A program made the position numbers and the translations under genes. This document shows positions 1 through 6,379 of a stretch of DNA of 7,590 nucleotides, piece by piece (position 1 is the stretch's first letter; the number at the start of each line of letters is the position of its first letter). The stretch spans positions 1 to 7,590 of the forward strand of contig JAQUNM010000027.1 of NCBI GenBank assembly GCA_028717605.1. Direction: 5' to 3'. The notes beneath the pieces were generated by a model that saw only the letters and a list, made by a program, of their open reading frames with translations, ran no database searches and was not told the origin of the DNA. This DNA is from Minisyncoccota bacterium (lineage in GTDB: Bacteria; Patescibacteriota; Minisyncoccia; Minisyncoccales; GWA2-38-27).

Positions 1-437
1 TTAAGCAATCCTTTTTCAAAAACCCCTTTTTCGTTTTTAGCTGTTCCTATTCTTCTCATAATATCTATTTTGTAAAGCTGAGTTAATATCTCTTTCATTT
101 TAATGTGTCTTTTTAGAAAAGTTAATGCTGTTTCATTATTTATTTGCTTCTCTAACATTTTAAAATCTTCAATGCTGTTAACTGAGCATTGAATAGCGTG
201 GCTTTTAGAAGATCTTTTTTGAATTTCCTGAAACATTTCTAATAAAGACAAAGAAAGACAGGAATTTATTTTTTGTCTTTCTTTTTTAATTTCTTTTTCG
301 CCTTGTTCTATTATTTCTTCTATATTATCTAAGTTGATTTTATCTAGATGTTGGGGGCCTAAATCAACAATACCTGTTATTTCTTGTACTTCTTTAACAG
401 ATAAATTTTGTTTTTCTCTTTCTATTGAATTAAACAT
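1..437 (-). CDS. Unrecognised helical protein, partial (C-terminus beyond left edge)
   Basis: An open frame on the minus strand starts at ATG 437-435 and runs uninterrupted for 145 codons to the window edge, so the start is present and the end is missing. It begins MFNSIEREKQNLSVKEVQEI. The visible part is rich in Lys, Glu, Ile and Leu with few Gly or Pro, which suggests a largely alpha-helical soluble protein. A charged stretch around residues 39-56 could form a coiled coil. I see no signal peptide, membrane segment, nucleotide-binding loop or metal motif, and only two cysteines. Its ATG shares a base with the stop codon of rel (TAATG), so it is almost certainly translated from the rel transcript by coupling; no Shine-Dalgarno sequence precedes it. 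I do not recognise the family. Operon position hints at a link to rel but does not prove one. Confidence is high that it is coding and low on function. Confidence 0.8.
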   Translation of the reverse strand, partial: MFNSIEREKQNLSVKEVQEITGIVDLGPQHLDKINLDNIEEIIEQGEKEIKKERQKINSCLSLSLLEMFQEIQKRSSKSHAIQCSVNSIEDFKMLEKQINNETALTFLKRHIKMKEILTQLYKIDIMRRIGTAKNEKGVFEKGLL

Positions 438-1927
438 TACTTTTTTTGTAAAAACGATTTAATGTGTTTTTTAGCGTTAGCTGTTTTAGCATATTCAAGC
501 CATTTTTGGCTAGGTTTATTTGTTTCTTTAGTTAGTATTTCTATAATATCACCATTTTTAAGACTAGTATTTAAGGCAACCATTTTACCATTTATTTTAG
601 CTCCGCTAATGTGATCTCCTATATCAGAATGAATAGTATAGGCAAAATCAATTGGGGTAGAATCAATGGGTAAATCAATCACATCTCCTCTGGGAGTAAA
701 AACAAATATTCTTTGTTTAAAAAAATCATCTTTTAGGTCTTGCTCAGAATCTTGTTTAGTTGCCTGGTACTCTACTAGCTCTTTTATCCAACTAGGAATA
801 TCATTAAAATTTATTTTTTCTTCTGATAAAGAAGTTCTTTTTTTCATTGGCAAAAGACGTTTAATCCAAGAAAAATTTGGGCTAAATTTGTTTTTTGTTT
901 CTTTTTTATAAATAAGATGAGAAGTAATTCCATATTCTGCTTCTTGATGCATTTGCTTTGTTTTAATTTGAATTTCTATAATACTGCCATAGCCAGTAAA
1001 AATAGTGGTATGAAGAGCTTGATAACCATTTGGTTTTGGAAAAGCAATGTAATCTTTTATTCTTCCTGGTAAGGGTTGCCAAACGCCATGGATAATACCT
1101 AAGACATTATAACAATCTTTAATTTCTGGTAAAATTATTCTTAAAGCAGCAATATCATAAATTTTTTCAATATTCCAATCTTTTTTTAATAGTTTTTTAT
1201 AAATACTATAAAAAGTTTTTATTCTATAGTCAGTGGTAAACTTAGTAATATTATTTTTTGCTAGAGCTTTTTTAATTGATTTTTCAAATTCTTTTAGTTT
1301 TTCAAACTCCTTTTTAGTTTTAATTTTAACTAAAGCCTTTGTTTTTTCATATTCTTTAGGATAAACAATGGGAAAAGCTAGATCTTCTAACTGGCGACTT
1401 AACTTTCTAATTCCCATTCTGTAAGCAACCGAGACATATATTTCTAAGGTTTCTTTAGCAATTCTTTCTTGTTTGGATCCGGGAAGATATTGCAGGGTTT
1501 TCATGTTATGAAGTCGATCAGCCAGTTTTATAATAATCACTCTTATGTCTTGAGAAACAGCAACAAAAAACTTTCTTAAACTTTCTTTATGTCTTTCAGC
1601 CCCTCGATATTTTATTTTTCCTAATTTAGTTACTCCGTTTATTAAAAAAAGTATTTCTGGTCCAAATTCTTTTTCAATAATTGATTCTTCTGCTTTGGCG
1701 TCTTCTATTACGTCGTGTAATAAACCAGCCGAGATAGTAATAGGACTCATGCCTAACTCAGCCAATGTTTTAGCAGTTTCAAAAACATGAATAAAATATG
1801 GTTCACCAGAGAATCTTTTTTGATCAGCGTGTCTTTCTTTGGCAAAATTAAAAGCTCTTGATATTAATTCTATATCTTCTGGTGAAAAAGACTTAACTAA
1901 ATTAGTAATTTCTTTTATATCTAGCAT
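437..1927 (-). CDS. rel: RelA/SpoT-family (p)ppGpp synthetase/hydrolase, short form lacking the ACT region
   Basis: This is a stringent-response enzyme that makes and degrades (p)ppGpp from ATP and GTP/GDP in the cytoplasm. Numbering from ATG 1927, the N-terminal HD hydrolase domain keeps R38, H47, the HD pair 71-72, the ED pair 75-76, and D137/N141 in KLADRLHNMKT. The synthetase domain shows R235 in RIKTFYSIYKK, D258, Y302 in PNGYQALHT and E318 in EIQIKT. Its RIKD motif (289-292) is the form found in bifunctional Rel/SpoT enzymes, unlike the EXDD of synthetase-only RelA. A TGS domain spans about 406-466, and the protein ends 30 residues later. At 496 residues it lacks the helical, zinc-finger and ACT/RRM parts of the usual 700-750 residue enzyme. 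An in-frame TTG at 1945 would add six residues, but the TATAAT box at 1939-1934 lies inside that extension, so I prefer ATG 1927. The stop overlaps the start of the next gene. Confidence 0.95.
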   Translation of the reverse strand: MLDIKEITNLVKSFSPEDIELISRAFNFAKERHADQKRFSGEPYFIHVFETAKTLAELGMSPITISAGLLHDVIEDAKAEESIIEKEFGPEILFLINGVTKLGKIKYRGAERHKESLRKFFVAVSQDIRVIIIKLADRLHNMKTLQYLPGSKQERIAKETLEIYVSVAYRMGIRKLSRQLEDLAFPIVYPKEYEKTKALVKIKTKKEFEKLKEFEKSIKKALAKNNITKFTTDYRIKTFYSIYKKLLKKDWNIEKIYDIAALRIILPEIKDCYNVLGIIHGVWQPLPGRIKDYIAFPKPNGYQALHTTIFTGYGSIIEIQIKTKQMHQEAEYGITSHLIYKKETKNKFSPNFSWIKRLLPMKKRTSLSEEKINFNDIPSWIKELVEYQATKQDSEQDLKDDFFKQRIFVFTPRGDVIDLPIDSTPIDFAYTIHSDIGDHISGAKINGKMVALNTSLKNGDIIEILTKETNKPSQKWLEYAKTANAKKHIKSFLQKK

Positions 1928-1933
1928 GTTTTT

Positions 1934-1939
1934 ATTATA
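1934..1939 (-). promoter_or_regulatory. -10 box of the rel promoter, placed for a leaderless mRNA
   Basis: The minus strand reads TATAAT, AAAAAC, then the rel ATG. A perfect sigma-70 -10 hexamer ending at 1934 predicts transcription starting about seven bases later, at 1927, the A of the ATG. No convincing -35 hexamer lies 16-18 bp upstream (CTTTTA is the best at 17). The bases TG directly precede the hexamer, one base off a true extended -10. No Shine-Dalgarno sequence could fit. The hexamer is seen; its use is inferred. Confidence 0.6.
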
Positions 1940-1983
1940 CAGCAAAAAGAGTAAAATAAAAGAGTTTTTCGATTATTAAACAT

Positions 1984-2012
1984 TGGACAAATATTTGAAT
2001 CTTAGATAAAAT
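1984..2012 (+). promoter_or_regulatory. argS promoter (TGGACA, 17 bp, TAAAAT)
   Basis: TGGACA at 1984-1989 matches the -35 consensus at five of six positions. After a 17 bp spacer, TAAAAT at 2007-2012 matches the -10 consensus at five of six. The predicted start of transcription is near 2019, about two bases before the argS ATG at 2021, giving an almost leaderless message. It faces away from the rel promoter across a gap of about 93 bp, so the two units are divergently transcribed. Confidence 0.65.
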
Positions 2013-2020
2013 TGAATAAT

Positions 2021-3631
2021 ATGTATTTTTCTGAAATAAAGCAATTAATTCTCAAAAATTTAGATAAAAACGCTACTTTGAAAGTTTGTTTAGATGAAAA
2101 ATTTGGAGATTTAGCAGTTTATGGTTTAAAGAATAATGATTTAGATTGTGATTTTATTGAAAAAACCCAAATCATTAATAATTTTCTTAATATTTTTATA
2201 AAAAAACCTATTTTATTTGAATCAATTATTAGAGAGATATTAGATAAAAGAGTAAAAAAAAACAAAGAAAGAATAATTTTAGAATATCTTTCTCCTAATA
2301 CTAACAAACCTCTTCATGTTGGCCATTTAAGAAATGGTTTTTTAGGCATGACCTTAGCTAATATATTTAAAGAATTGGGTTATTCAGTTAGCAGAATAAA
2401 CTTAATTAATGATCGAGGAGAACATATTTGCAAAAGCATGCTAGCTTATCAAAAATGGGGCAAAGGACAAACCCCTGAAAGCCTGGGCATGAAACCAGAT
2501 CATTTTATAGGTTATTGGTATGTTATGTATTCTCAAAAAGAAACTCCTGAACTTAGAGAAGAAGTTCATGAAATGTTGAGAAAATGGGAACAAAAAGATA
2601 GAAAAATATTGGCTCTTTGGAAAAAAATGAATAACTGGGTTTATAAAGGATTTGAACAAACCTATAAAAAAACAGGGCTAGAATTTGATAAAACATACTA
2701 TGAAAGCAAAGTTTATCAATTAGGTAAAAAAATTATTGAAAAAGGTATTAAAAAGGGTATTTTTTATAAAGGAAAACAAGGCGATGTTTTATTTGATTTA
2801 CCAGAAAAAGAATTTGGTTTAAACAAAGATGGAAGTTTGAAGAAGATTACTGTTTTGAGAAAAGATAAAACCAGTGTTTATTTAACCCAGGATTTGGGTA
2901 TTGCTAATTTAAAATATAAAGACTTTAAATTCAATAAATCAATTTACGTTGTTGGACTAGAACAAGATTATTATTTTAAATGTTTATTTTATATTTTAAA
3001 ATCTTTGGGATATAAATGGGCAGAAAAATGTTTTCACCTTTCTTATGGTATGGTTTATCTTCCTGAGGGTAAAATGAAATCAAGAGAGGGAAAAGTGATA
3101 GACGCTGATAATTTAGTAGATGATATTCAAAAATTAGTTGAAAAAAAATATGACCTTAAGGATAATTCTTTAGAAATTGCTTTATCAGCTATTAAATTTA
3201 ATTTGCTTTTAATTCAGCCCAAGCAAGATATTCATTTTAATCTTGAAAAATCAATAGCCCTAGAAGGTAAAACTGGTCCTTATTGTCAGTATTCTTTAGT
3301 TAGAGCTTTAAGTATTTTAGAAAAAGCTAAGCTTTTTAAAAATCCTAACTTTTCAAAATTATTATTGGAAAAAGAAATTATTTTAATTCGTCAATTAAGT
3401 ACGTACTCAGAAGTATTGCAAAGATCAGCTGAATCTTTTAATCCCGGCTTGTTCACTAATTATGTTTATGAACTAGCCAAAAGTTTTAATCAGTTTTATG
3501 ATTCTTGTCCTGTTTTAAAAGCCAAAGATGAAGAAACTATTCAGGCTCGTCTTTATTTGGTAAAAGCTTTTTCTATAATTATGGAAAAAGGATTAAATAT
3601 TCTCAATATTTCTTGTTTAAAGAAAATGTAA
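2021..3631 (+). CDS. argS: Arginyl-tRNA synthetase (class I)
   Basis: This cytoplasmic enzyme charges tRNA-Arg with arginine using ATP. Numbering from ATG 2021, the class I signature HVGH is at 99-102 within LSPNTNKPLHVGHLRNG, and the KMSK-like loop is KMKSREG at 351-357. The C-terminal DALR anticodon-binding domain starts near GPYCQYSLVRALSI (about residue 418) and runs to a normal family ending, with PVL followed by an all-helical tail finishing in Met. The phrases NDRGEHICKSMLA, TPESLGMK and EGKMKSREGKVIDADNLVDD resemble the Bacteroidetes-type ArgS more than the Escherichia coli type. At 536 residues it is slightly shorter than usual (about 550-590), mainly because the N-terminal tRNA-binding domain is compact, although FGDLAVYGLK remains. 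An in-frame TTG at 2012 would add three residues but overlaps the -10 box, so ATG 2021 is preferred. The stop TAA abuts the next ATG with no gap. Confidence 0.96.
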   Translation: MYFSEIKQLILKNLDKNATLKVCLDEKFGDLAVYGLKNNDLDCDFIEKTQIINNFLNIFIKKPILFESIIREILDKRVKKNKERIILEYLSPNTNKPLHVGHLRNGFLGMTLANIFKELGYSVSRINLINDRGEHICKSMLAYQKWGKGQTPESLGMKPDHFIGYWYVMYSQKETPELREEVHEMLRKWEQKDRKILALWKKMNNWVYKGFEQTYKKTGLEFDKTYYESKVYQLGKKIIEKGIKKGIFYKGKQGDVLFDLPEKEFGLNKDGSLKKITVLRKDKTSVYLTQDLGIANLKYKDFKFNKSIYVVGLEQDYYFKCLFYILKSLGYKWAEKCFHLSYGMVYLPEGKMKSREGKVIDADNLVDDIQKLVEKKYDLKDNSLEIALSAIKFNLLLIQPKQDIHFNLEKSIALEGKTGPYCQYSLVRALSILEKAKLFKNPNFSKLLLEKEIILIRQLSTYSEVLQRSAESFNPGLFTNYVYELAKSFNQFYDSCPVLKAKDEETIQARLYLVKAFSIIMEKGLNILNISCLKKM

Positions 3632-6019
3632 ATGAAACTTAATAAAGAGCAAAAAAAAGCCATAGACATGATAGAGGGACCAATTATGGTAATTGCTGGT
3701 CCTGGTACTGGGAAGACTCAAGTACTTACCTTAAGAATAGCTAATATTTTAAAAAAAACAGATATTAATCCTGAAAATATTTTAGCGCTTACTTTTACTG
3801 AATCTGGGGTGGTTTCTATGAGAAACAAATTGGCTCAAATTATTGGCAGTGAAGCCTATTCGGTTTCTATTTTTACCTTTCATGGTTTTTGCAATTACCT
3901 TATTCAGGAATATTCAGAGGAATTTCCTTTATTAATTAATTCCAATAATGTTTCAGAGCCAGAACAGATAAAAATTATTCAAGATATTATAAACGAGAAT
4001 AAATTCAAATACTTAAAACCATTTAATAAATCTTTTTTTTACGTTAAGTTAATTAATAATGATATTAAATGTTTAAAGCGAGAAGGGGTAAGTGTTAAGC
4101 AATTTTCCGAGATTATTAAAAAGGAGAAGAAAAATTTTAAAAATATACCTGATCTTTATACTAAAAAAATATTAAAAGGAAAATATCAAGCTTTATTAAA
4201 AAGAATTGAGAAAAACCTAGAACTAGCTAAGATTTATCAACTGTATCAAGAGAAGCTAAGAGAGCTGAATCTTTATGATTATGATGATATGATTATGTTT
4301 GTTTTAGATAAGCTTTCTCATGATCAAGAGTTTTTATTAAGAATTCAAGAAAAGTATTTATATTTTTTAGTTGACGAACACCAAGATACTAATAATGCTC
4401 AAAATAAAATTTTAGAAAAGCTTTGTAATTTTCATAAAAATCCTAATATCTTTGTAGTTGGAGATGAAAAACAAGCTATTTATAGATTCCAGGGAGCTTC
4501 TTTAGAAAATTTTTTTTATTTTCAAAAACTTTATCCTAATTGTCAAATAATCAAATTCTTAGAAAATTATAGATCTTCTCGAATAATTTTGAACGCTACT
4601 AACAATATTATTCCTAGCTTAAAACTAAAAGCTAACAATAATTTCGAACAAAAAATAGCCTTAAATATATTTCCTGACCCTTTGTCTGAAGAGCTATATA
4701 TTAGTCAGAATATTCCTTATGAAGGAACAGTAGCTATTCTAGCAAGAGAGAACAAAGATGTTTTTTCTATTGCGCAAGTCTTTAAAAAAAGGGGGATTGA
4801 TTTTTCTATTGATTCTGATCTAGATATTTTACAAGATTTTGATATTAAAAAAATTATTATTCTTTTAAGGTTGATTAATGACCTTAAGTCAGAAGAATTA
4901 TTTTTTCAGGCTTTGCACATTGATTTTTTAAATATTAATCCTCTAAGCATTTATTTTAAGAAAGAAGATAGAAAAATTAATCAATTTCGTGAAATTATTG
5001 CTTCTTTGGTGATTGACTCTAAAAACTATAATTTACTCGATTTTTTTGAAAAATTATTAAATAAAACAGAGTACTTAAACTATGCCTTAAAAGATAAAGA
5101 AAGACTAGAGAAACTTAATGTTTTTTTTAATGAAATTAAATCTTTTGTTTTGAAGAATAAGCAAGCTAGTTTAAAGGAGTTCTTGGATTATTTAGATTTA
5201 TTACAAGAATATGAAATTCTAATTAAGAAAAAATCTGTTTTGAAAAAAAGAATAACCATTATGACTGCTCACAAAGCTAAAGGATTAGAATTTGATTATG
5301 TATATATTATAAAAGCGAATAATGGTATTTGGGGGAATAAAAGAATTGTTAATCATTTAAAGCTTTCTCCGAACGTTTTTTCTTTGACGGGAAAAGAAAT
5401 CCAAGAACAAAACTTTAATGAAGATGAAAGAAGGTTATTTTATGTTGCCTTAACCAGGGCTAGAAAACAGGTTTTTATTTCTTACTTTAAAAGAGACTTA
5501 GAACAAAAAGAACAACTACCTTGTTTATTTTTAAAAGACATTAATAAAAAACTTCTGAAAACTAATGAATTTGAAATACCAGAAAAAAATATTTTTATTT
5601 CTAAAAAATTATCTAAAGAAAGCTTGAAAGATAAAAAAATGGTTCAAGAGCTTTTTCAAAAGAGAGGTCTTTCTGTCACTGGTTTAAATAATTATCTTTC
5701 TTGTCCTTGGAAATATTTTTATCTTAATTTATTAAGAATTCCTCAAGCCAAGAAAAATCATCAAATGTATGGGACAGCTATTCATAAAGCCCTAAAGGAT
5801 TTTTTTGATCAAAAAGGTGATCTTTTAGAAAGATTTTCTTTTTATTTAAAAAAAGAACCAATTAAAGACTTAGATAGATTTTTAGAAAGAGGACAGAAGT
5901 TTTTAAAAATATATTTAAAACAAAAACATAATTTTAATGTTTTAACAGAATTAAATATTTCTGGAGTTTTAGTGGATACTATTAAATTACAAGGAAAAAT
6001 TGATAAATTAGAGTTTTAA
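3632..6019 (+). CDS. UvrD/Rep-family helicase with C-terminal PD-(D/E)XK nuclease, cut short by an in-frame TAA
   Basis: This is a superfamily 1A DNA helicase that probably unwinds DNA 3' to 5' in repair or recombination, in the broad manner of UvrD/PcrA or AddA/RecB. Visible motifs are Walker A GPGTGKT (23-29), motif Ia LALTFTESG, Walker B DEHQDT (248-253), motif III VVGDEKQAIYRFQGA, motif IV ENYRSS, motif V TAHKAKGLEFDYVYI, and motif VI EDERRLFYVALTRAR (from 597). From about 680 a RecB-like nuclease domain begins, with Cys691 (SCPWKYFY), His718 (GTAIHKAL), Glu773 and Asp791 (GKID). The frame then meets TAA at 6017-6019, five codons after Asp791, before the catalytic DYKTGK motif. The 795-residue product would keep the helicase but have an inactive, unfinished nuclease. 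The ATG directly follows the argS stop, implying coupling, and no ribosome binding site is seen. The helicase call is firm. Whether the stop is real is uncertain. Confidence 0.93.
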   Translation: MKLNKEQKKAIDMIEGPIMVIAGPGTGKTQVLTLRIANILKKTDINPENILALTFTESGVVSMRNKLAQIIGSEAYSVSIFTFHGFCNYLIQEYSEEFPLLINSNNVSEPEQIKIIQDIINENKFKYLKPFNKSFFYVKLINNDIKCLKREGVSVKQFSEIIKKEKKNFKNIPDLYTKKILKGKYQALLKRIEKNLELAKIYQLYQEKLRELNLYDYDDMIMFVLDKLSHDQEFLLRIQEKYLYFLVDEHQDTNNAQNKILEKLCNFHKNPNIFVVGDEKQAIYRFQGASLENFFYFQKLYPNCQIIKFLENYRSSRIILNATNNIIPSLKLKANNNFEQKIALNIFPDPLSEELYISQNIPYEGTVAILARENKDVFSIAQVFKKRGIDFSIDSDLDILQDFDIKKIIILLRLINDLKSEELFFQALHIDFLNINPLSIYFKKEDRKINQFREIIASLVIDSKNYNLLDFFEKLLNKTEYLNYALKDKERLEKLNVFFNEIKSFVLKNKQASLKEFLDYLDLLQEYEILIKKKSVLKKRITIMTAHKAKGLEFDYVYIIKANNGIWGNKRIVNHLKLSPNVFSLTGKEIQEQNFNEDERRLFYVALTRARKQVFISYFKRDLEQKEQLPCLFLKDINKKLLKTNEFEIPEKNIFISKKLSKESLKDKKMVQELFQKRGLSVTGLNNYLSCPWKYFYLNLLRIPQAKKNHQMYGTAIHKALKDFFDQKGDLLERFSFYLKKEPIKDLDRFLERGQKFLKIYLKQKHNFNVLTELNISGVLVDTIKLQGKIDKLEF
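6017..6019 (+). other. In-frame TAA inside the nuclease active site
   Basis: The stop falls after GKIDKLEF and before ENGVKVIDYKTGK, between two catalytic motifs of one PD-(D/E)XK domain. Reading frame and family similarity are the same on both sides, so a single substitution (for example from TTA, CAA, GAA or AAA) is enough to explain it and no insertion or deletion is needed. Confidence 0.9.
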
Positions 6020-6379
6020 GAAAATGGTGTAAAAGTAATAGATTACAAAACAGGAAAAGAAAAAACCAGAAACTATATTCAAGGAAAAACAAAAAATTCT
6101 ACGGGTGACATTAAAAGACAATTAATCTTTTATAAATTATTATTGGATAATTATAAAAGGAAAAAATATAATATGATTTTAGGAGAAATTGACTTTATTG
6201 AATGTGATGAGAAAAAAAGGCTGAAAAAAGAAACTTTTTTAATTAAAGAGCAAGATGTTAAAGAACTAAAAGAAATGATTAGGTCAGTTTATAAAGAAAT
6301 TATTAATCTTTCTTTTTGGGATAAGAAATGCGAAAACAAAAATTGTTATTTTTGCAATTTAAGAAAAATAACAGAATGA
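6020..6379 (+). pseudogene. Detached C-terminal part of the helicase-nuclease (motif DYKTGK and Fe-S cysteines)
   Basis: This is 119 sense codons and a TGA, in the same frame as the helicase gene and directly after its TAA. It carries the rest of the PD-(D/E)XK domain: VIDYKTGK with catalytic Asp and Lys, the helix GDIKRQLIFYKLLL, and a C-terminal C-x4-C-x2-C cluster at 6329-6355. With Cys691 upstream, that cluster matches the four-cysteine 4Fe-4S staple of AddB-like nucleases. No frameshift or other stop is present, so selection on this stretch was recent or continues. The first in-frame TTG is at 6143 and the first ATG at 6173, both after DYKTGK, so a separately started protein (78 residues from 6143) could not be an active nuclease. 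The final TGA overlaps the nagZ start (ATGA), as expected for the natural end of the full-length gene. It is best read as one gene from 3632 to 6379 with a nonsense codon. Confidence 0.85.

Noticed and set aside
666..911. Small plus-strand open frame opposite rel
   Set aside because: It lies fully within the strongly supported rel gene and its translation looks like antisense noise.
1928..1945. TTG start at 1945 for rel
   Set aside because: It would place the TATAAT box inside the coding sequence. The six added residues are not a clear family feature, although this start cannot be fully excluded.
2017..2022. TAATAT as an alternative -10 box for argS
   Set aside because: It overlaps the start codon, would start transcription inside the gene, and sits 27 bp from the -35 hexamer.
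2119..2659. Two minus-strand open frames opposite argS (2119-2307 and 2441-2659)
   Set aside because: Both are antisense shadows of a well-supported argS with Phe/Ser/Leu-rich translations typical of reversed AT-rich coding sequence.
6328..6375. ATG 6328 as the nagZ start
   Set aside because: It would add 16 charged residues before the hydrophobic anchor and overlap the Fe-S cysteine codons of the upstream gene by 52 bases. ATG 6376 gives a standard ATGA junction.
6019..6379. Frameshift or programmed slippage at TTTTAAG to explain the split nuclease
   Set aside because: The conserved continuation is in the same frame as the helicase. The +1 frame hits a stop within a few codons, and the -1 frame gives no nuclease motifs.
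6017..6379. Stop-codon reassignment
   Set aside because: The interrupting codon is TAA, which also ends argS, rel and nagZ here. The TGA reassignment known in some CPR lineages does not apply, since TGA ends the nuclease frame and is not seen inside genes.
6143..6379. Independent 78-residue gene starting at TTG 6143
   Set aside because: It is the in-frame tail of the nuclease domain, starts in the middle of a conserved helix, and has no promoter or ribosome binding site.
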